From an uncultured Collinsella sp. (lineage in GTDB: Bacteria > Actinomycetota > Coriobacteriia > Coriobacteriales > Coriobacteriaceae): a stretch of DNA of 64,000 bases. Of this stretch, positions 42,706 to 51,739 are shown piece after piece. Position 1 is the first letter of the stretch; each line of letters opens with the position of its first letter. Both the position numbers and the translations under genes were made by a program. Below the pieces are notes generated by a model. The model searched no databases. It was not told the origin of the DNA and saw only the letters and a program-made list of their open reading frames with translations. The stretch covers positions 37,834-101,833 of the forward strand of contig UQXC01000001.1 in assembly GCA_900544995.1 (NCBI GenBank). The letters are read 5' to 3'.

Positions 42706-43057
42706 CACTGGCCCCCTTAATGAGCGTGCAATATAGTCGGTCAAATGCGGCATGTGCCGATACTTGAGCATCTTATAACGATTACTTTATTTCACTCAAG
42801 TTGATAACCATAAACACGAATACAAGCGTAGTACATCCAAAATGAGAGCGCATAAAAATCTCTGAGGCGTACGCATGTAATACACTCACCTTTATAGCTT
42901 CTAGAGAATAATTCCAACCTGCCAAAACCCCTGCAATACACCCGTATTGCAGGGCCTATGCTCAAGTTTGCCACCTGCAACTGCGTATATTTAGCCTGTA
43001 TATCGTTGGAGGAATTCTATCGAAGTGCCTGTTTCGCCGCATGCACTCGATATGCCG
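42706..43057. other. Intergenic region before the formate hydrogenlyase genes
   Basis: No gene is supported. A perfect 10-bp hairpin lies at 42929-42938 with 42945-42954. A GGAGG at 43008-43012 precedes a GTG at 43025 that is in frame with hydN. An A+T-rich stretch (TATATT at 42986) may be part of the operon promoter. No clear -24/-12 sigma-54 site was found. Confidence 0.4.
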
Positions 43058-43108
43058 ATGCCGGACCACGGGCGGTCCGGGGCTACGTCGACAGGATCTC
43101 TCCGGCAT
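43058..43108 (+). promoter_or_regulatory. Two-state leader candidate upstream of hydN
   Basis: ATGCCGGA (43058-43065) can pair with TCCGGCAT (43101-43108). The same CCGGA, extended to CCGGACC (43061-43067), can instead pair with GGTCCGG (43074-43080). The two pairings exclude each other, and the hydN ribosome binding site (AGGAGGG) starts eight bases after the structure. This geometry suggests a regulatory RNA, but no known riboswitch class was recognised. Confidence 0.5.
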
Positions 43109-43132
43109 GGGATTCAGGAGGGAGTGAACAAC

Positions 43133-43651
43133 ATGGGCAATAAACGAGTCGTGGCTGATTCTTCACGCTGCATTGGATGCCAAACCTGTATGGCGGCGTG
43201 CATCGAGGCACACGATATTCCCGGCAACATCGCCGCGCCGCGCCTGCGCGTGACGCGTACGTACGAGATCTCCGCACCGGTGGCTTGCCATCACTGCGAG
43301 GATGCCCCGTGCGCCAAGGCTTGTCCTACGGGCGCCTTGTTCTTTGATCCAAAGAACCATCGCATCGGCGTCAACGAGGACAACTGCATCGGCTGCAAGA
43401 GCTGCGTCATGGCCTGCCCCTTTGGCGCCGTGAGCGTTGCGACCACGCAGGTCCCCGTCTTGATGGGCGACGTGCGCGTGGGTTCGCAGACCAAGAGCTT
43501 CGTGCTCAAGTGCGACCTGTGCGTGGACCGTCCCGGCGGTCCGGCGTGTGCCGAGGCGTGCCCGACCAAGGGCCTCACCTTGGTAGACGAGGAGCGCCTG
43601 GCAGAACTGACTGCCGAGCGTGCCCGCGCCACCATCGAAAACGAGGCGTAG
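43133..43651 (+). CDS. hydN: 4Fe-4S electron transfer protein HydN-like, partner of FdhF
   Basis: A 172-residue polyferredoxin of the HycB/HydN/DMSO-reductase B type. Four cysteine groups are visible: CIGCQTCMAAC, CHHCEDAPCAKACP, CIGCKSCVMACP and CDLCVDRPGGPACAEACP, enough for four [4Fe-4S] clusters. It would carry electrons from formate dehydrogenase H to the membrane hydrogenase. ATG at 43133 follows AGGAGGGAGTGAAC. A GTG 36 codons earlier, in frame, has a GGAGG at 12 bases distance and is a weaker option. The fdhF gene follows 76 bases on. Confidence 0.9.
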   Translation: MGNKRVVADSSRCIGCQTCMAACIEAHDIPGNIAAPRLRVTRTYEISAPVACHHCEDAPCAKACPTGALFFDPKNHRIGVNEDNCIGCKSCVMACPFGAVSVATTQVPVLMGDVRVGSQTKSFVLKCDLCVDRPGGPACAEACPTKGLTLVDEERLAELTAERARATIENEA

Positions 43652-43727
43652 CCGGGCGGCCATACAGGCCCAACGATTGTCAAATACGTACCGATTAATC
43701 GGTAGCAGAGAAAGGAAGGAGGGTGTC

Positions 43728-45950
43728 ATGGAGAAGCATAAAGTGATCTGCCCGTACTGCGGCGCCGGTTGCCAGTTTAACCTCCTGGTCCAAAACGGCC
43801 AGGTCGTGGGCACCGAACCGCTCAACGGCATCACCAACCAGAGCGAGCTGTGCCTTAAGGGCATGAGCGGCTACGACTTCATCAACGACACCAAGATCTT
43901 GACTCCTCGCGTACTGCACCCGATGATCCGCCGCACTAAGGGCGCGGATCTTGAGCGCGTAAGCTGGGACGAGGCACTGGATTTCACCGCATCTAAGATG
44001 CAGGCCATAATTGACGAATATGGTCCTAACGCTGTCATGACCACCGGCTCTTCGCGAGGCGGCGGCAATGAGGCGAACTACGTCATGCAGAAGTTTACGC
44101 GTGCGTGCATCGGCACCCACAGCGTGGACAACTGTGCCCGTACTTGACACGGCCCTACTGTCCTCGGTCTGATGGACACGGTTGGTTCAGGTTGCATGTC
44201 ATGCTCCATCCCCGGTATGGAGGATGCGGGCTGCATTTTCCTCTTCGGCTATAACCCTGCCGATTCGCACCCCATCGTCGCAAGGCGTATCGTGCGAGCC
44301 AAAGAAAAGGGTTGCAAGATCATCGTCGCCGATCCGCGCCATATCGAAACCGCGCGTATCGCCGATCTCTACCTTCCGATCAAGAACGGTTGCAACGTTG
44401 CGTTCCTCAACGCCTTTGCCAACTGCTTGGTCAACGATGGCCTCTACGACAAGGAATTCGTCGCCGAGCATACGAACGGCTTTGACGAGTGGTGGGAGAC
44501 CATCAAGAACTACACTCCCGAATCCGTACAGGACATCACGGGTGTCGAGCCCGCGTTGATCTACCAAGCTGCCGAGATGTACGCCACGGCGAAGCCCTCT
44601 GCCATCATTGGCTGGGGCATGGGCGTATGCCAGCAGAAGCAGAACCTGAAGACGGTGCACACCATCGCCTCCATCGCCTGCGTTGCCGGCCAGATCGGCA
44701 AACCCAATTCCGGCCTCGCGCCCGTGCGTGGTCAGAACAACGTCCAGGGCTCCTGCGATATGGGCATGCTGCCCAACCTGTACCCTGGCTACCAGAAGGT
44801 CACCGACCCGGCTGTGCGTGCCAAGTTTGCCAAGGCTTGGGGCGTGCCCGAGGAAAAGCTCCCGCTCGAGGAGGGCTACAAGCTCACCGACCTGGGCCAC
44901 CTGGTCGACGAGGGCAAGGTGCACTGCTTCTACAACTACGGCGAGGACCCGGTGCAGACCGAGCCCGATTCGGCCGGTATGCGCAAGACGCTCTCCGAGC
45001 TGGATCTGTTCATTTGCCAGGACATCTTTATGACGCAGACGACCATGCTCGCCGACGTCATCCTGCCTGCCACCTCTTGGGGCGAGCACGAGGGTGTCTT
45101 TACCGCATCCGACCGTAGCTTCCAGCACTTTGACGCGGCCGTTCCGCCCAAGGGCGAGTGCCGTCACGACTGGGAGATCTTCGCGGACCTGTCTACGCGT
45201 ATGGGTTACCCCATGCACTACGACAACACCGAGCAGATCTGGAACGAGTGCATCAGCCTGTGCCCCAACTTTGTGGGCGCAACCTACGAGAAGATGGCTC
45301 CCGAGGGCGGTTACGCCCAGTGGCCGGTCAAGAGCACCGATGTGAACGACCACGGTACGCCCGACATGTTCGCTGGTGGCAAGTTCACCACCAAGGACGG
45401 CCGCGCCAACCTGATGGCGCACGACTGGGAGGCGCCCTCCGAGCTTCCCGACGATGAGTACCCGCTCATTCTGTGCACCGTTCGCGAGGTCGGTCACTAC
45501 AGCTGCCGCTCGATGACTGGCAACTGCAAGACGCTGGCGCTGCTCGCCGACGAGCCCGGCTTTGTCCGCATGAATCCCGCGGACGCCCAGGCGCGCGGCA
45601 TCAAGAACGGCGACATCGTCTCGATTCACAGCCGCCGTGGCCAGGTATACAGCCGCGCCGACGTGAGCGACCGCATCAACAAGGGCACGGTCTATATGAC
45701 CTACCAGTGGTGGATCGGCAAGTGCAACGAGCTGACCATTCACAAGGTCGACCCGGTCTCGCATACGCCCGAGGACAAGTTCTCCGCCTGCCAGGTCGAC
45801 GCTATCGCCGACCAGGTCTGGGCTGAGGGCGAGGTGGAGCGTCAGTACACCGAGCTCAAGCAGGCTCTGGTGGACGCCGCCGCTCCCCAGGACGTTGAGC
45901 CCGGCGCCGCCAAGTTCGATGACGAGACGCACGTGAACCAAATCGTGTAG
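43728..45950 (+). CDS. fdhF: Formate dehydrogenase H, selenocysteine-containing
   Basis: Cytoplasmic molybdopterin enzyme oxidising formate to CO2 in the formate hydrogenlyase complex. N-terminal cysteines C8, C11, C15 and C42 (CPYCGAGC and ELCLKG) bind a [4Fe-4S] cluster. The in-frame TGA at 44145-44147 is codon 140, in NCARTUHGPTVLG, exactly the Sec140 ligand of Mo in E. coli FdhF. The frame continues to TAG at 45950 for 740 residues. ATG at 43728 follows AAGGAAGGAGGG. A bSECIS-like hairpin follows the UGA. Without recoding the gene would look like two ORFs. Confidence 0.97.
44145..44178 (+). promoter_or_regulatory. fdhF UGA with bSECIS-like hairpin
   Basis: After the UGA (44145-44147) TGTCC (44159-44163) pairs with GGACA (44174-44178). 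An inner C-G pair (44165 with 44171) closes the loop GGTCT (44166-44170), the same apical loop as in the E. coli fdhF element, 19-23 bases past the UGA. Confidence 0.75.
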
Positions 45951-45971
45951 TCCCGTTCTCGTTGGCTTTTT

Positions 45972-46014
45972 GGGCCGGGCGTCCCGTACGTTCGGGAGCC
46001 CGGCCCGTTATTTT
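45972..46014 (+). terminator. Intercistronic hairpin between fdhF and hyfA
   Basis: A 14-bp stem with one bulged G (45972-45986 with 45993-46006), 6-base loop, followed by GTTATTTT. It lies immediately before the hyfA ribosome binding site. It has terminator form, so part of the hydN-fdhF transcripts may end here. Confidence 0.7.
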
Positions 46015-46028
46015 GAAAGGAAGTGGGG

Positions 46029-46646
46029 ATGAACCGCTTCATCGACATCAACCCGGAGAGGTGCATCGGCTGCGGAACATGCCAGTCCGCCTGTGCCGAC
46101 GCCCACCGGATGCAGGGTCTTCAGGATACGCCGCGCTTGGCGCTCGTGAAGACCGGCGGTATTTCGGCCGCCCTTGCCTGCCACCATTGCGAGGGTGCCC
46201 CCTGCGCCGAGGTTTGCCCGGTGAATGCCATCGAGCACGATGGCGATCGCATCCACGTCAAGGAGCAGGAGTGCATCGGGTGCAGGCTGTGCGCCATCGC
46301 GTGCCCCTTCGGAGCCATCCATCCCGATGGCACGTCTATCGCCGGTGTCGCAGGCATGTGCGACCCGACGCCTTCGTATCCTAAGTCCCTGAGCAGCCTG
46401 CTTACGTGGGCTCCTGGTCAGTACACCTGCGCTGTCAAGTGCGACCTGTGCGCATTCGATCCGGACGGCCCGCATTGTGTGGCGGCGTGCCCTACCAAGG
46501 CGCTGACCGTCATGGGTGGCGCGGCCGATCGCGAGCTCGACGAGGCCAAGCGCCTGCGCTCGATCGAAAACGGTCCGGTCGTCGACGTTACCGCTGTGGC
46601 CCAGGGCCTGTCCGAGAAAGCAGAAGGGAGCGTAAACAATGGATAG
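46029..46646 (+). CDS. hyfA: Hydrogenase-4 4Fe-4S subunit HyfA (HycB-like)
   Basis: A 205-residue polyferredoxin with CIGCGTCQSAC, CHHCEGAPCAEVCP, CIGCRLCAIACP and CDLCAFDPDGPHCVAACP, so four [4Fe-4S] clusters. It links formate dehydrogenase with the hydrogenase arm. ATG at 46029 follows GAAAGGAAGTGGGG. Its stop overlaps the hyfB start by eight bases. It is longer than HydN by an insert of about 25 residues between the third and fourth cluster groups. Confidence 0.9.
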   Translation: MNRFIDINPERCIGCGTCQSACADAHRMQGLQDTPRLALVKTGGISAALACHHCEGAPCAEVCPVNAIEHDGDRIHVKEQECIGCRLCAIACPFGAIHPDGTSIAGVAGMCDPTPSYPKSLSSLLTWAPGQYTCAVKCDLCAFDPDGPHCVAACPTKALTVMGGAADRELDEAKRLRSIENGPVVDVTAVAQGLSEKAEGSVNNG

Positions 46647-48657
46647 CATGACGCTGTTTATCGCATCGCTTGCCGTCTCGTGCATCGGTGCGCTCGCCTC
46701 GGTTCTGCTGATCAAGGCCGATAACGCCGCCAAGACCGCCGGCTGCCTAATCGGCGCCGTCGCCGCGGTGCTTTCGTTTGTGGCCGGTATCCAGGCCGTG
46801 CTGGGCGATGTCACGTCGGTCGACACCATCGTGTTCTTCCCGTTTGCCCATTTCCAGCTGCTGCTCAACCAGCTGTCCGGCCTGTTCGTGGCGCTCATCT
46901 CGGTGCTCGCGTTTGCCGGCTCGATCTACGGTCTCAACTACTTTGATGAGTACCCGGGCAAAAAGGGCCGCGCCGGCTTCTTCTTTAACACCTTTGTGGC
47001 GTCCATGATGCTCGTCATCACCGCCGACAACGTGTTTTGGTTCCTGGTCGCCTTTGAGCTCATGTCGCTGACCTCGTACTTCCTGGTCGTGATCGAGGAG
47101 AACGAGAACTCCATCCATGGCGGTTGGCTCTACTTTGTGATCGCGCACGTGGGCTTTGTGCTCATCATGGCGAGCTTCCTCACCATGACCAACTTCGCCG
47201 GTGGCTCGTTTGCCTTTGCGGATTTCCGCGCTACGCAGTTTAGCCCCGCGGTCGCATCCGTGTGCTTTGTGCTCGCCTTCTTTGGCTTTGGCGCCAAGGC
47301 CGGTATCATCCCGCTGCACGGCTGGCTGCCCAAGGCGCATCCCGAGGCGCCGTCCAACGTGTCGGCCCTCATGTCCGGCGGCATGATCAAGATCGGTATC
47401 TTCGGCATCATCAAGGTGGGCCTCGACCTGCTCTCCGCCTCGGGCGTTCAGGTCTGGTGGGGCCTTATGGTCATGGTCTTCGGTGCGATCTCGTCGGTCC
47501 TCGGCGTGGCCTTCGCCCTGCAGGAGCATGACATCAAGCGCCTGCTGGCCTATCACTCCGTCGAGAACATCGGCATCATTCTGCTCGGCGTCGGCGCCTC
47601 CATGGCCGCTATGGCGCTCAACTCGGTCGGCATCGCCGTCCTGGCTCTGATGGCCGCCCTCTACCACACGTTTAACCACGCGATGTTTAAGGGCGAGCTG
47701 TTCTTGGGCGCCGGTGCGCTGCTGTACTCCACGGGTACGCGCAATATGGAGAAGATGGGCGGTCTGTTCCGTCGTATGCCGGCTACGGCCATCTGCTTCC
47801 TTATTGGCGCGCTTGCCATCTCGGCCATCCCGCCCTTCAACGGCTTTGTGTCCGAGTGGTTTACCTACCAGTCGCTCTTTAACGCTGCCATGCAGGGCGA
47901 CAAGGCCGTCATGATCGTGGCCGTGTTCGCTGCCGTCGCGCTTGCCATTACCGGCGCGCTGGCTGTCACATGCTTCGTCAAGGCCTATGGCGTCTCCTTT
48001 GCCTCCGCGCCCCGCTCCGAGGCCGCGGCCAATGCCAAGGAGGTTCCCGCCCCCATGGTGTTTGCGCAGGGCCTGCTCGCGGCCATCTGCGTCGTGCTGG
48101 GCATTGGCGCTCCCGTGATCGCGCCCGTGCTGGTCGATGTCGCTGCGTCCGTGCTGCATCCGTACGGTGGCGTGTTTGCCGCCGAGGGCATGGAGCTCAT
48201 GAACCAGTACTCCGGCGCTGCCACCTCCACGCCCGCGATCGCTATTGCGCTCGTGGTGCTCGTCGGCCTTGCCTGCGGTTATCGCAAGCTCAAGACCGTC
48301 GGCAAGGTGCAGAAGTCCCAGCCGTGGGCATGCGGCTATGCTCCCAACGAGCATATGCCCGTCGTGGCCACGACCTTTGCCTCCGAGGTGTCCTGGTTTA
48401 TGCAGCCGCTCTACACGCTGCGCGACCGCTGCACGGCCGTCTGCTGGTCCATCGCGCACTTCTTCCAGAAGCTCACCGGTGTGGCCGAGGCTGTGGAGCC
48501 CGTACCCGACAAGGTTCTCGTCGATGCCTCGCATAAGGGTGTCGAGAAGCTCGCCGACCTCGCGACTAAGCTCGAGGGCGGCAACTACAGCATCTATATC
48601 TGCTACATCGTCGCGGCACTCGTGGTGTTCCTCGTGCTCGCCGTGCAAATGGGTTAA
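46639..48657 (+). CDS. hyfB: Hydrogenase-4 membrane subunit HyfB (NuoL/M-like)
   Basis: A 672-residue polytopic membrane protein, the same length as E. coli HyfB. It belongs to the antiporter-like family that forms proton channels in complex I and Hyf/Hyc hydrogenases. KAGIIPLHGWLPKAHPEAPS is the conserved TM7-8 region, with the channel lysine, and HTFNHAMFKGELFLGAG follows. The ATG at 46639 overlaps the hyfA stop. It is followed by hyfC after 12 bases with AAGGAGGGG. Confidence 0.93.
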   Translation: MDSMTLFIASLAVSCIGALASVLLIKADNAAKTAGCLIGAVAAVLSFVAGIQAVLGDVTSVDTIVFFPFAHFQLLLNQLSGLFVALISVLAFAGSIYGLNYFDEYPGKKGRAGFFFNTFVASMMLVITADNVFWFLVAFELMSLTSYFLVVIEENENSIHGGWLYFVIAHVGFVLIMASFLTMTNFAGGSFAFADFRATQFSPAVASVCFVLAFFGFGAKAGIIPLHGWLPKAHPEAPSNVSALMSGGMIKIGIFGIIKVGLDLLSASGVQVWWGLMVMVFGAISSVLGVAFALQEHDIKRLLAYHSVENIGIILLGVGASMAAMALNSVGIAVLALMAALYHTFNHAMFKGELFLGAGALLYSTGTRNMEKMGGLFRRMPATAICFLIGALAISAIPPFNGFVSEWFTYQSLFNAAMQGDKAVMIVAVFAAVALAITGALAVTCFVKAYGVSFASAPRSEAAANAKEVPAPMVFAQGLLAAICVVLGIGAPVIAPVLVDVAASVLHPYGGVFAAEGMELMNQYSGAATSTPAIAIALVVLVGLACGYRKLKTVGKVQKSQPWACGYAPNEHMPVVATTFASEVSWFMQPLYTLRDRCTAVCWSIAHFFQKLTGVAEAVEPVPDKVLVDASHKGVEKLADLATKLEGGNYSIYICYIVAALVVFLVLAVQMG

Positions 48658-48669
48658 GGAGGGGAGAGC

Positions 48670-49596
48670 ATGAACAACATCGTACTTGCCGTTCTGCAGG
48701 GCGTGGTCGTTATGGCCGTCGCGCCGTTCTTCTCCGGTCTCGGTCGCGTGATCCGCGCCAAGATGCACAACCGTCGCGGCCCCAGCATCATGCAGGACTA
48801 CCGCGACCTGGCCAAGCTCTTTGCGCGCCCCGAGTCCCAGAGCGAGGACGCGAGCTTTGCGCTGCGCATTATGCCGCCGCTGTTCTTCGCCGTCGCCTTT
48901 ATGCTCGCGATGGGTCTGCCGCTCTTTACGGCACAAAGCCCCATCCCGGTCTTTGGTGACGCCATCACCATCATGTACAGCCTGGCGCTCGCCCGCTTCT
49001 TCTTCGCCCTCTGCGGTGTGGATTCGTCCAACGCCTACGCCGGTATCGGCGGCGTCCGCGAGCTGCTCATGAGCGTGCTCATCGAGCCGTCTATGCTGCT
49101 GGCGCTGTTTGCCGCTGCCCTGGTTTGCGGCTCCACCGACATCGCCACCATGGGTCAGCACATCATGACGGGCGCCATCGACGCGCCGGTCGCCGTGATC
49201 CTCGCCGGCATCGCCTTTGCGATTGCCTGCTACATGGAACTCGGCAAACTGCCGTTTGATCAGGCCGAGGCCGAGCAGGAGCTTCAGGAAGGTCCGCTCG
49301 CCGAGCTTTCCGGCCCGTCGCTTGCCATGGCCAAGCTCGCCATGTCCATGAAGCAGGTCCTGGTCGTTGCTTGGTTCTGCGCGATCTTTGTCCCCTGGGG
49401 TGAGCCCGCGACCGTGGGTGCCGCCGCCGTTTTGGGCGCGGTTATCTTCCTGGTGAAGTGCCTGATCGACTTTGTCGTGTGCGGCGTAATCGAGAACTCC
49501 TGCTCGCGCTCGCGTTTTAAGGTGCTTGGCAATCAGACTTGGGCCGTTGTGGGCATCGCCGTTCTGGCGTTTGTTTTCGTGGTCGTTGGCGTGTAG
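48670..49596 (+). CDS. hyfC: Hydrogenase-4 membrane subunit HyfC (NuoH-like)
   Basis: A 308-residue NuoH/HycD-family protein with about eight TM segments. It anchors the soluble arm through cytoplasmic loops, as seen in RRGPSIMQDYRDLAKLFARP near the N-terminus and in the acidic LPFDQAEAEQELQEGPLAE loop. The start at 48670 has a strong ribosome binding site. Gap to hyfD is 15 bases. Confidence 0.93.
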   Translation: MNNIVLAVLQGVVVMAVAPFFSGLGRVIRAKMHNRRGPSIMQDYRDLAKLFARPESQSEDASFALRIMPPLFFAVAFMLAMGLPLFTAQSPIPVFGDAITIMYSLALARFFFALCGVDSSNAYAGIGGVRELLMSVLIEPSMLLALFAAALVCGSTDIATMGQHIMTGAIDAPVAVILAGIAFAIACYMELGKLPFDQAEAEQELQEGPLAELSGPSLAMAKLAMSMKQVLVVAWFCAIFVPWGEPATVGAAAVLGAVIFLVKCLIDFVVCGVIENSCSRSRFKVLGNQTWAVVGIAVLAFVFVVVGV

Positions 49597-49611
49597 GAGA
49601 AGGGAGAAACA

Positions 49612-51069
49612 ATGTCATTTGCAGTCAGTCTGTCCCTTCTCGGCTTGGTCGCTATCGCGGCCCCGATGGTGGCCTCGGTGCTTGTCGCCCTGTTCCCCCG
49701 TCCGTACGCCAAGTGGTTCAGCGTTTTGGGTGCCGCCGTCTCGACGGTCTGCACCATCGCCCTCGCCGCGAATTTCGCTGGCGCCGGCATGCCCGACACG
49801 CAGGTCCCCCTGATCTCGTTTGGGCGGACCCTCGTCATGGGATTCACCTTCGATCGCATGAGCACGCTGCTCGCGCCCGCCTTTGTGGGTATCGGCCTGC
49901 TTGTCGTGATCTATTCGATCCCCTATATGAGCGAGAATAACCGTGAGCATCCCGATGCACCGCGTCGTCGCTTCTACGCGTACCTCGCGACCTTCATCGG
50001 CGCCATGGCCGGCCTCGTGTACAGCTCGACCCTTTTGGGCCAGCTTGTGTTCTTTGAGATCACGGGTGCTTGCTCTTGGGGCCTCATTAGCTACTACATG
50101 TCGCCTACGGCCAAAAAGGCCGGCATGAAGGCCCTGATCATTACGCATATCGGTGCGCTTGGCCTGTATCTGGGCGCCGCCATCGTGTTTGCCCACACCG
50201 GCACCTTCGCCATTACCGCGATTGCCGGCCTCGACGCCAAGCTCAAGGCTATCGTCCTTTTACTCGTGCTGTTTGCGGCCTGGGCCAAGTCCGCACAGGT
50301 TCCCATGTACATGTGGCTGCCTTCGGCCATGGAGGCGCCGACGCCTGTTTCGGCCTACCTGCATGGCGCCTCGATGGTCAAGGTCGGCGTGTGCGTGTTC
50401 GCGCGTGCACTCGTCTCTGCCGGCGAGATTCCCGAGATCGTGGGCTGGGTCGCCATTATCGACGCCATGGTCACCATGCTCTTTGGTTTCCTTATGTACC
50501 TGCCGCAAAAGGACATGAAGCGCCTGCTGGCCTTCTCCACGATCGCCCAGCTCTCCTATGTGTTCTTTGGTCTGGGTCTTTCGGTCTTTGGCAGCCAGCT
50601 GGCCTTTGATGGCGCCGTGTGCCACATCTTTAACCACGCCTTCGCCAAGACGCTGTTCTTCCTGATCGCCGGTTCGTTCTCCTTTACCCTCGGCACGCGT
50701 ATGCTGCCCAAGCTTCGCGGCATCGTAAAGAAGTACCCGATCTCGGGCGTGGGCTTTGGTGTCGCGGCGCTCGCCATTGCCGGCGTGCCGCCCATGAACA
50801 CGTTCTTCTCGAAGTTCCAGATCATCGCCGGCGGCTTTTCTGTGGGTGCCGGCAACGTTGCGATCCTGGTTCTCGTGTGCATTATGGTCGCCGAGACCGT
50901 CGCCACCTTCGCCTGGTTCCTCAAGTGGATGGGCTATTGCCTGCCCGGCGAGCCGAGCGACGAGGTCGCTGCGGGAGCCCCGCTTCCCCGCGCGATGGCA
51001 TTCGTGTTCATCGTGCTCATCATCATGGTTATCGTCAGCGGCCCGCTTTCGGCCAGCTGGATCGGTTAG
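49612..51069 (+). CDS. hyfD: Hydrogenase-4 membrane subunit HyfD (NuoL/M/N-like)
   Basis: A 485-residue antiporter-like subunit that E. coli Hyc lacks and Hyf has, so it marks the FHL-2 type. Key regions are KSAQVPMYMWLPSAMEAPTP and HIFNHAFAKTLFFLIAGSF. About 14 TM segments can be followed. ATG at 49612 follows AGGAGAAGGGAG. It is likely to add a proton- or ion-translocating module. Confidence 0.92.
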   Translation: MSFAVSLSLLGLVAIAAPMVASVLVALFPRPYAKWFSVLGAAVSTVCTIALAANFAGAGMPDTQVPLISFGRTLVMGFTFDRMSTLLAPAFVGIGLLVVIYSIPYMSENNREHPDAPRRRFYAYLATFIGAMAGLVYSSTLLGQLVFFEITGACSWGLISYYMSPTAKKAGMKALIITHIGALGLYLGAAIVFAHTGTFAITAIAGLDAKLKAIVLLLVLFAAWAKSAQVPMYMWLPSAMEAPTPVSAYLHGASMVKVGVCVFARALVSAGEIPEIVGWVAIIDAMVTMLFGFLMYLPQKDMKRLLAFSTIAQLSYVFFGLGLSVFGSQLAFDGAVCHIFNHAFAKTLFFLIAGSFSFTLGTRMLPKLRGIVKKYPISGVGFGVAALAIAGVPPMNTFFSKFQIIAGGFSVGAGNVAILVLVCIMVAETVATFAWFLKWMGYCLPGEPSDEVAAGAPLPRAMAFVFIVLIIMVIVSGPLSASWIG

Positions 51070-51082
51070 GAGGTAGAACGAC

Positions 51083-51736
51083 ATGGGTTATTCGATCGTC
51101 AACATCCTTGGCGGCCTTCTGATCGTCACGTCCACCATGGTGGTCGTCTCCAAGAACATCAAGCATGCCATCAGCTGGTATGCAGTGCAGTCGCTGGTGC
51201 TCGTGGGACTGCTCGCCACGCTCGGTGCCACTACCGGTGCGCAGGAGCTGCTTATGTGGGCCGGATCTGCCTTTATCACCAAGGTCGTCCTGGTCCCTTA
51301 TATCCTCAACCGCGCATACAAGAAGATGGGTGAGCCGAGCGACGCATCGCTCAAGGCCGGCCTTAAGCCTGCGTGGGCCATTTGCATCATCGCCGTGGAG
51401 GTCGCGATCTGCTTTGCCGTCGTGACGCAGATCAGCCTGCCCACGGCCGAGGTCGCAACGCCTGCGCTCGCTATTAGCTTCGCTCACTTCTTTGTGGGCC
51501 TCACCTGCATCATCTCGCAGCGCAACATCATGAAGCAGATCTTTGGATACTGCCTTATGGAAAACGGCAGCCATGTGACGCTCGCGCTTTTGGCCCCCAC
51601 CGCTCCCGAGATCATCGAGATCGGTATCGCCACCGACGCCATCTTTGCCGTCATCATCATGTCCATCGTCGTGCGTCGCATTTGGGACGACTCCCACTCG
51701 CTCGATGCGCGCGACCTGTCCGAGCTGAGGGGGTAG
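51083..51736 (+). CDS. hyfE: Hydrogenase-4 membrane subunit HyfE
   Basis: A 217-residue membrane protein with about seven hydrophobic segments, in the place and of the size of HyfE, which has distant NuoK-like character. NGSHVTLALLAPTAPEIIE resembles the NuoK/MrpC signature. The ribosome binding site TAGGAGGTAG precedes the ATG at 51083. It lies between hyfD and hyfF, three bases before the latter. Confidence 0.9.
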   Translation: MGYSIVNILGGLLIVTSTMVVVSKNIKHAISWYAVQSLVLVGLLATLGATTGAQELLMWAGSAFITKVVLVPYILNRAYKKMGEPSDASLKAGLKPAWAICIIAVEVAICFAVVTQISLPTAEVATPALAISFAHFFVGLTCIISQRNIMKQIFGYCLMENGSHVTLALLAPTAPEIIEIGIATDAIFAVIIMSIVVRRIWDDSHSLDARDLSELRG

Positions 51737-51739
51737 TCC

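Noticed and set aside
43728..44147. fdhF as two broken genes
   Set aside because: The TGA falls at the exact selenocysteine codon and a SECIS hairpin follows; selD, selA and selB are in the same window.
46747..49161. An 804-codon minus-strand ORF opposite hyfB-hyfC
   Set aside because: A shadow frame of membrane protein genes; composition extreme in His, Asp and Gly; no motif.
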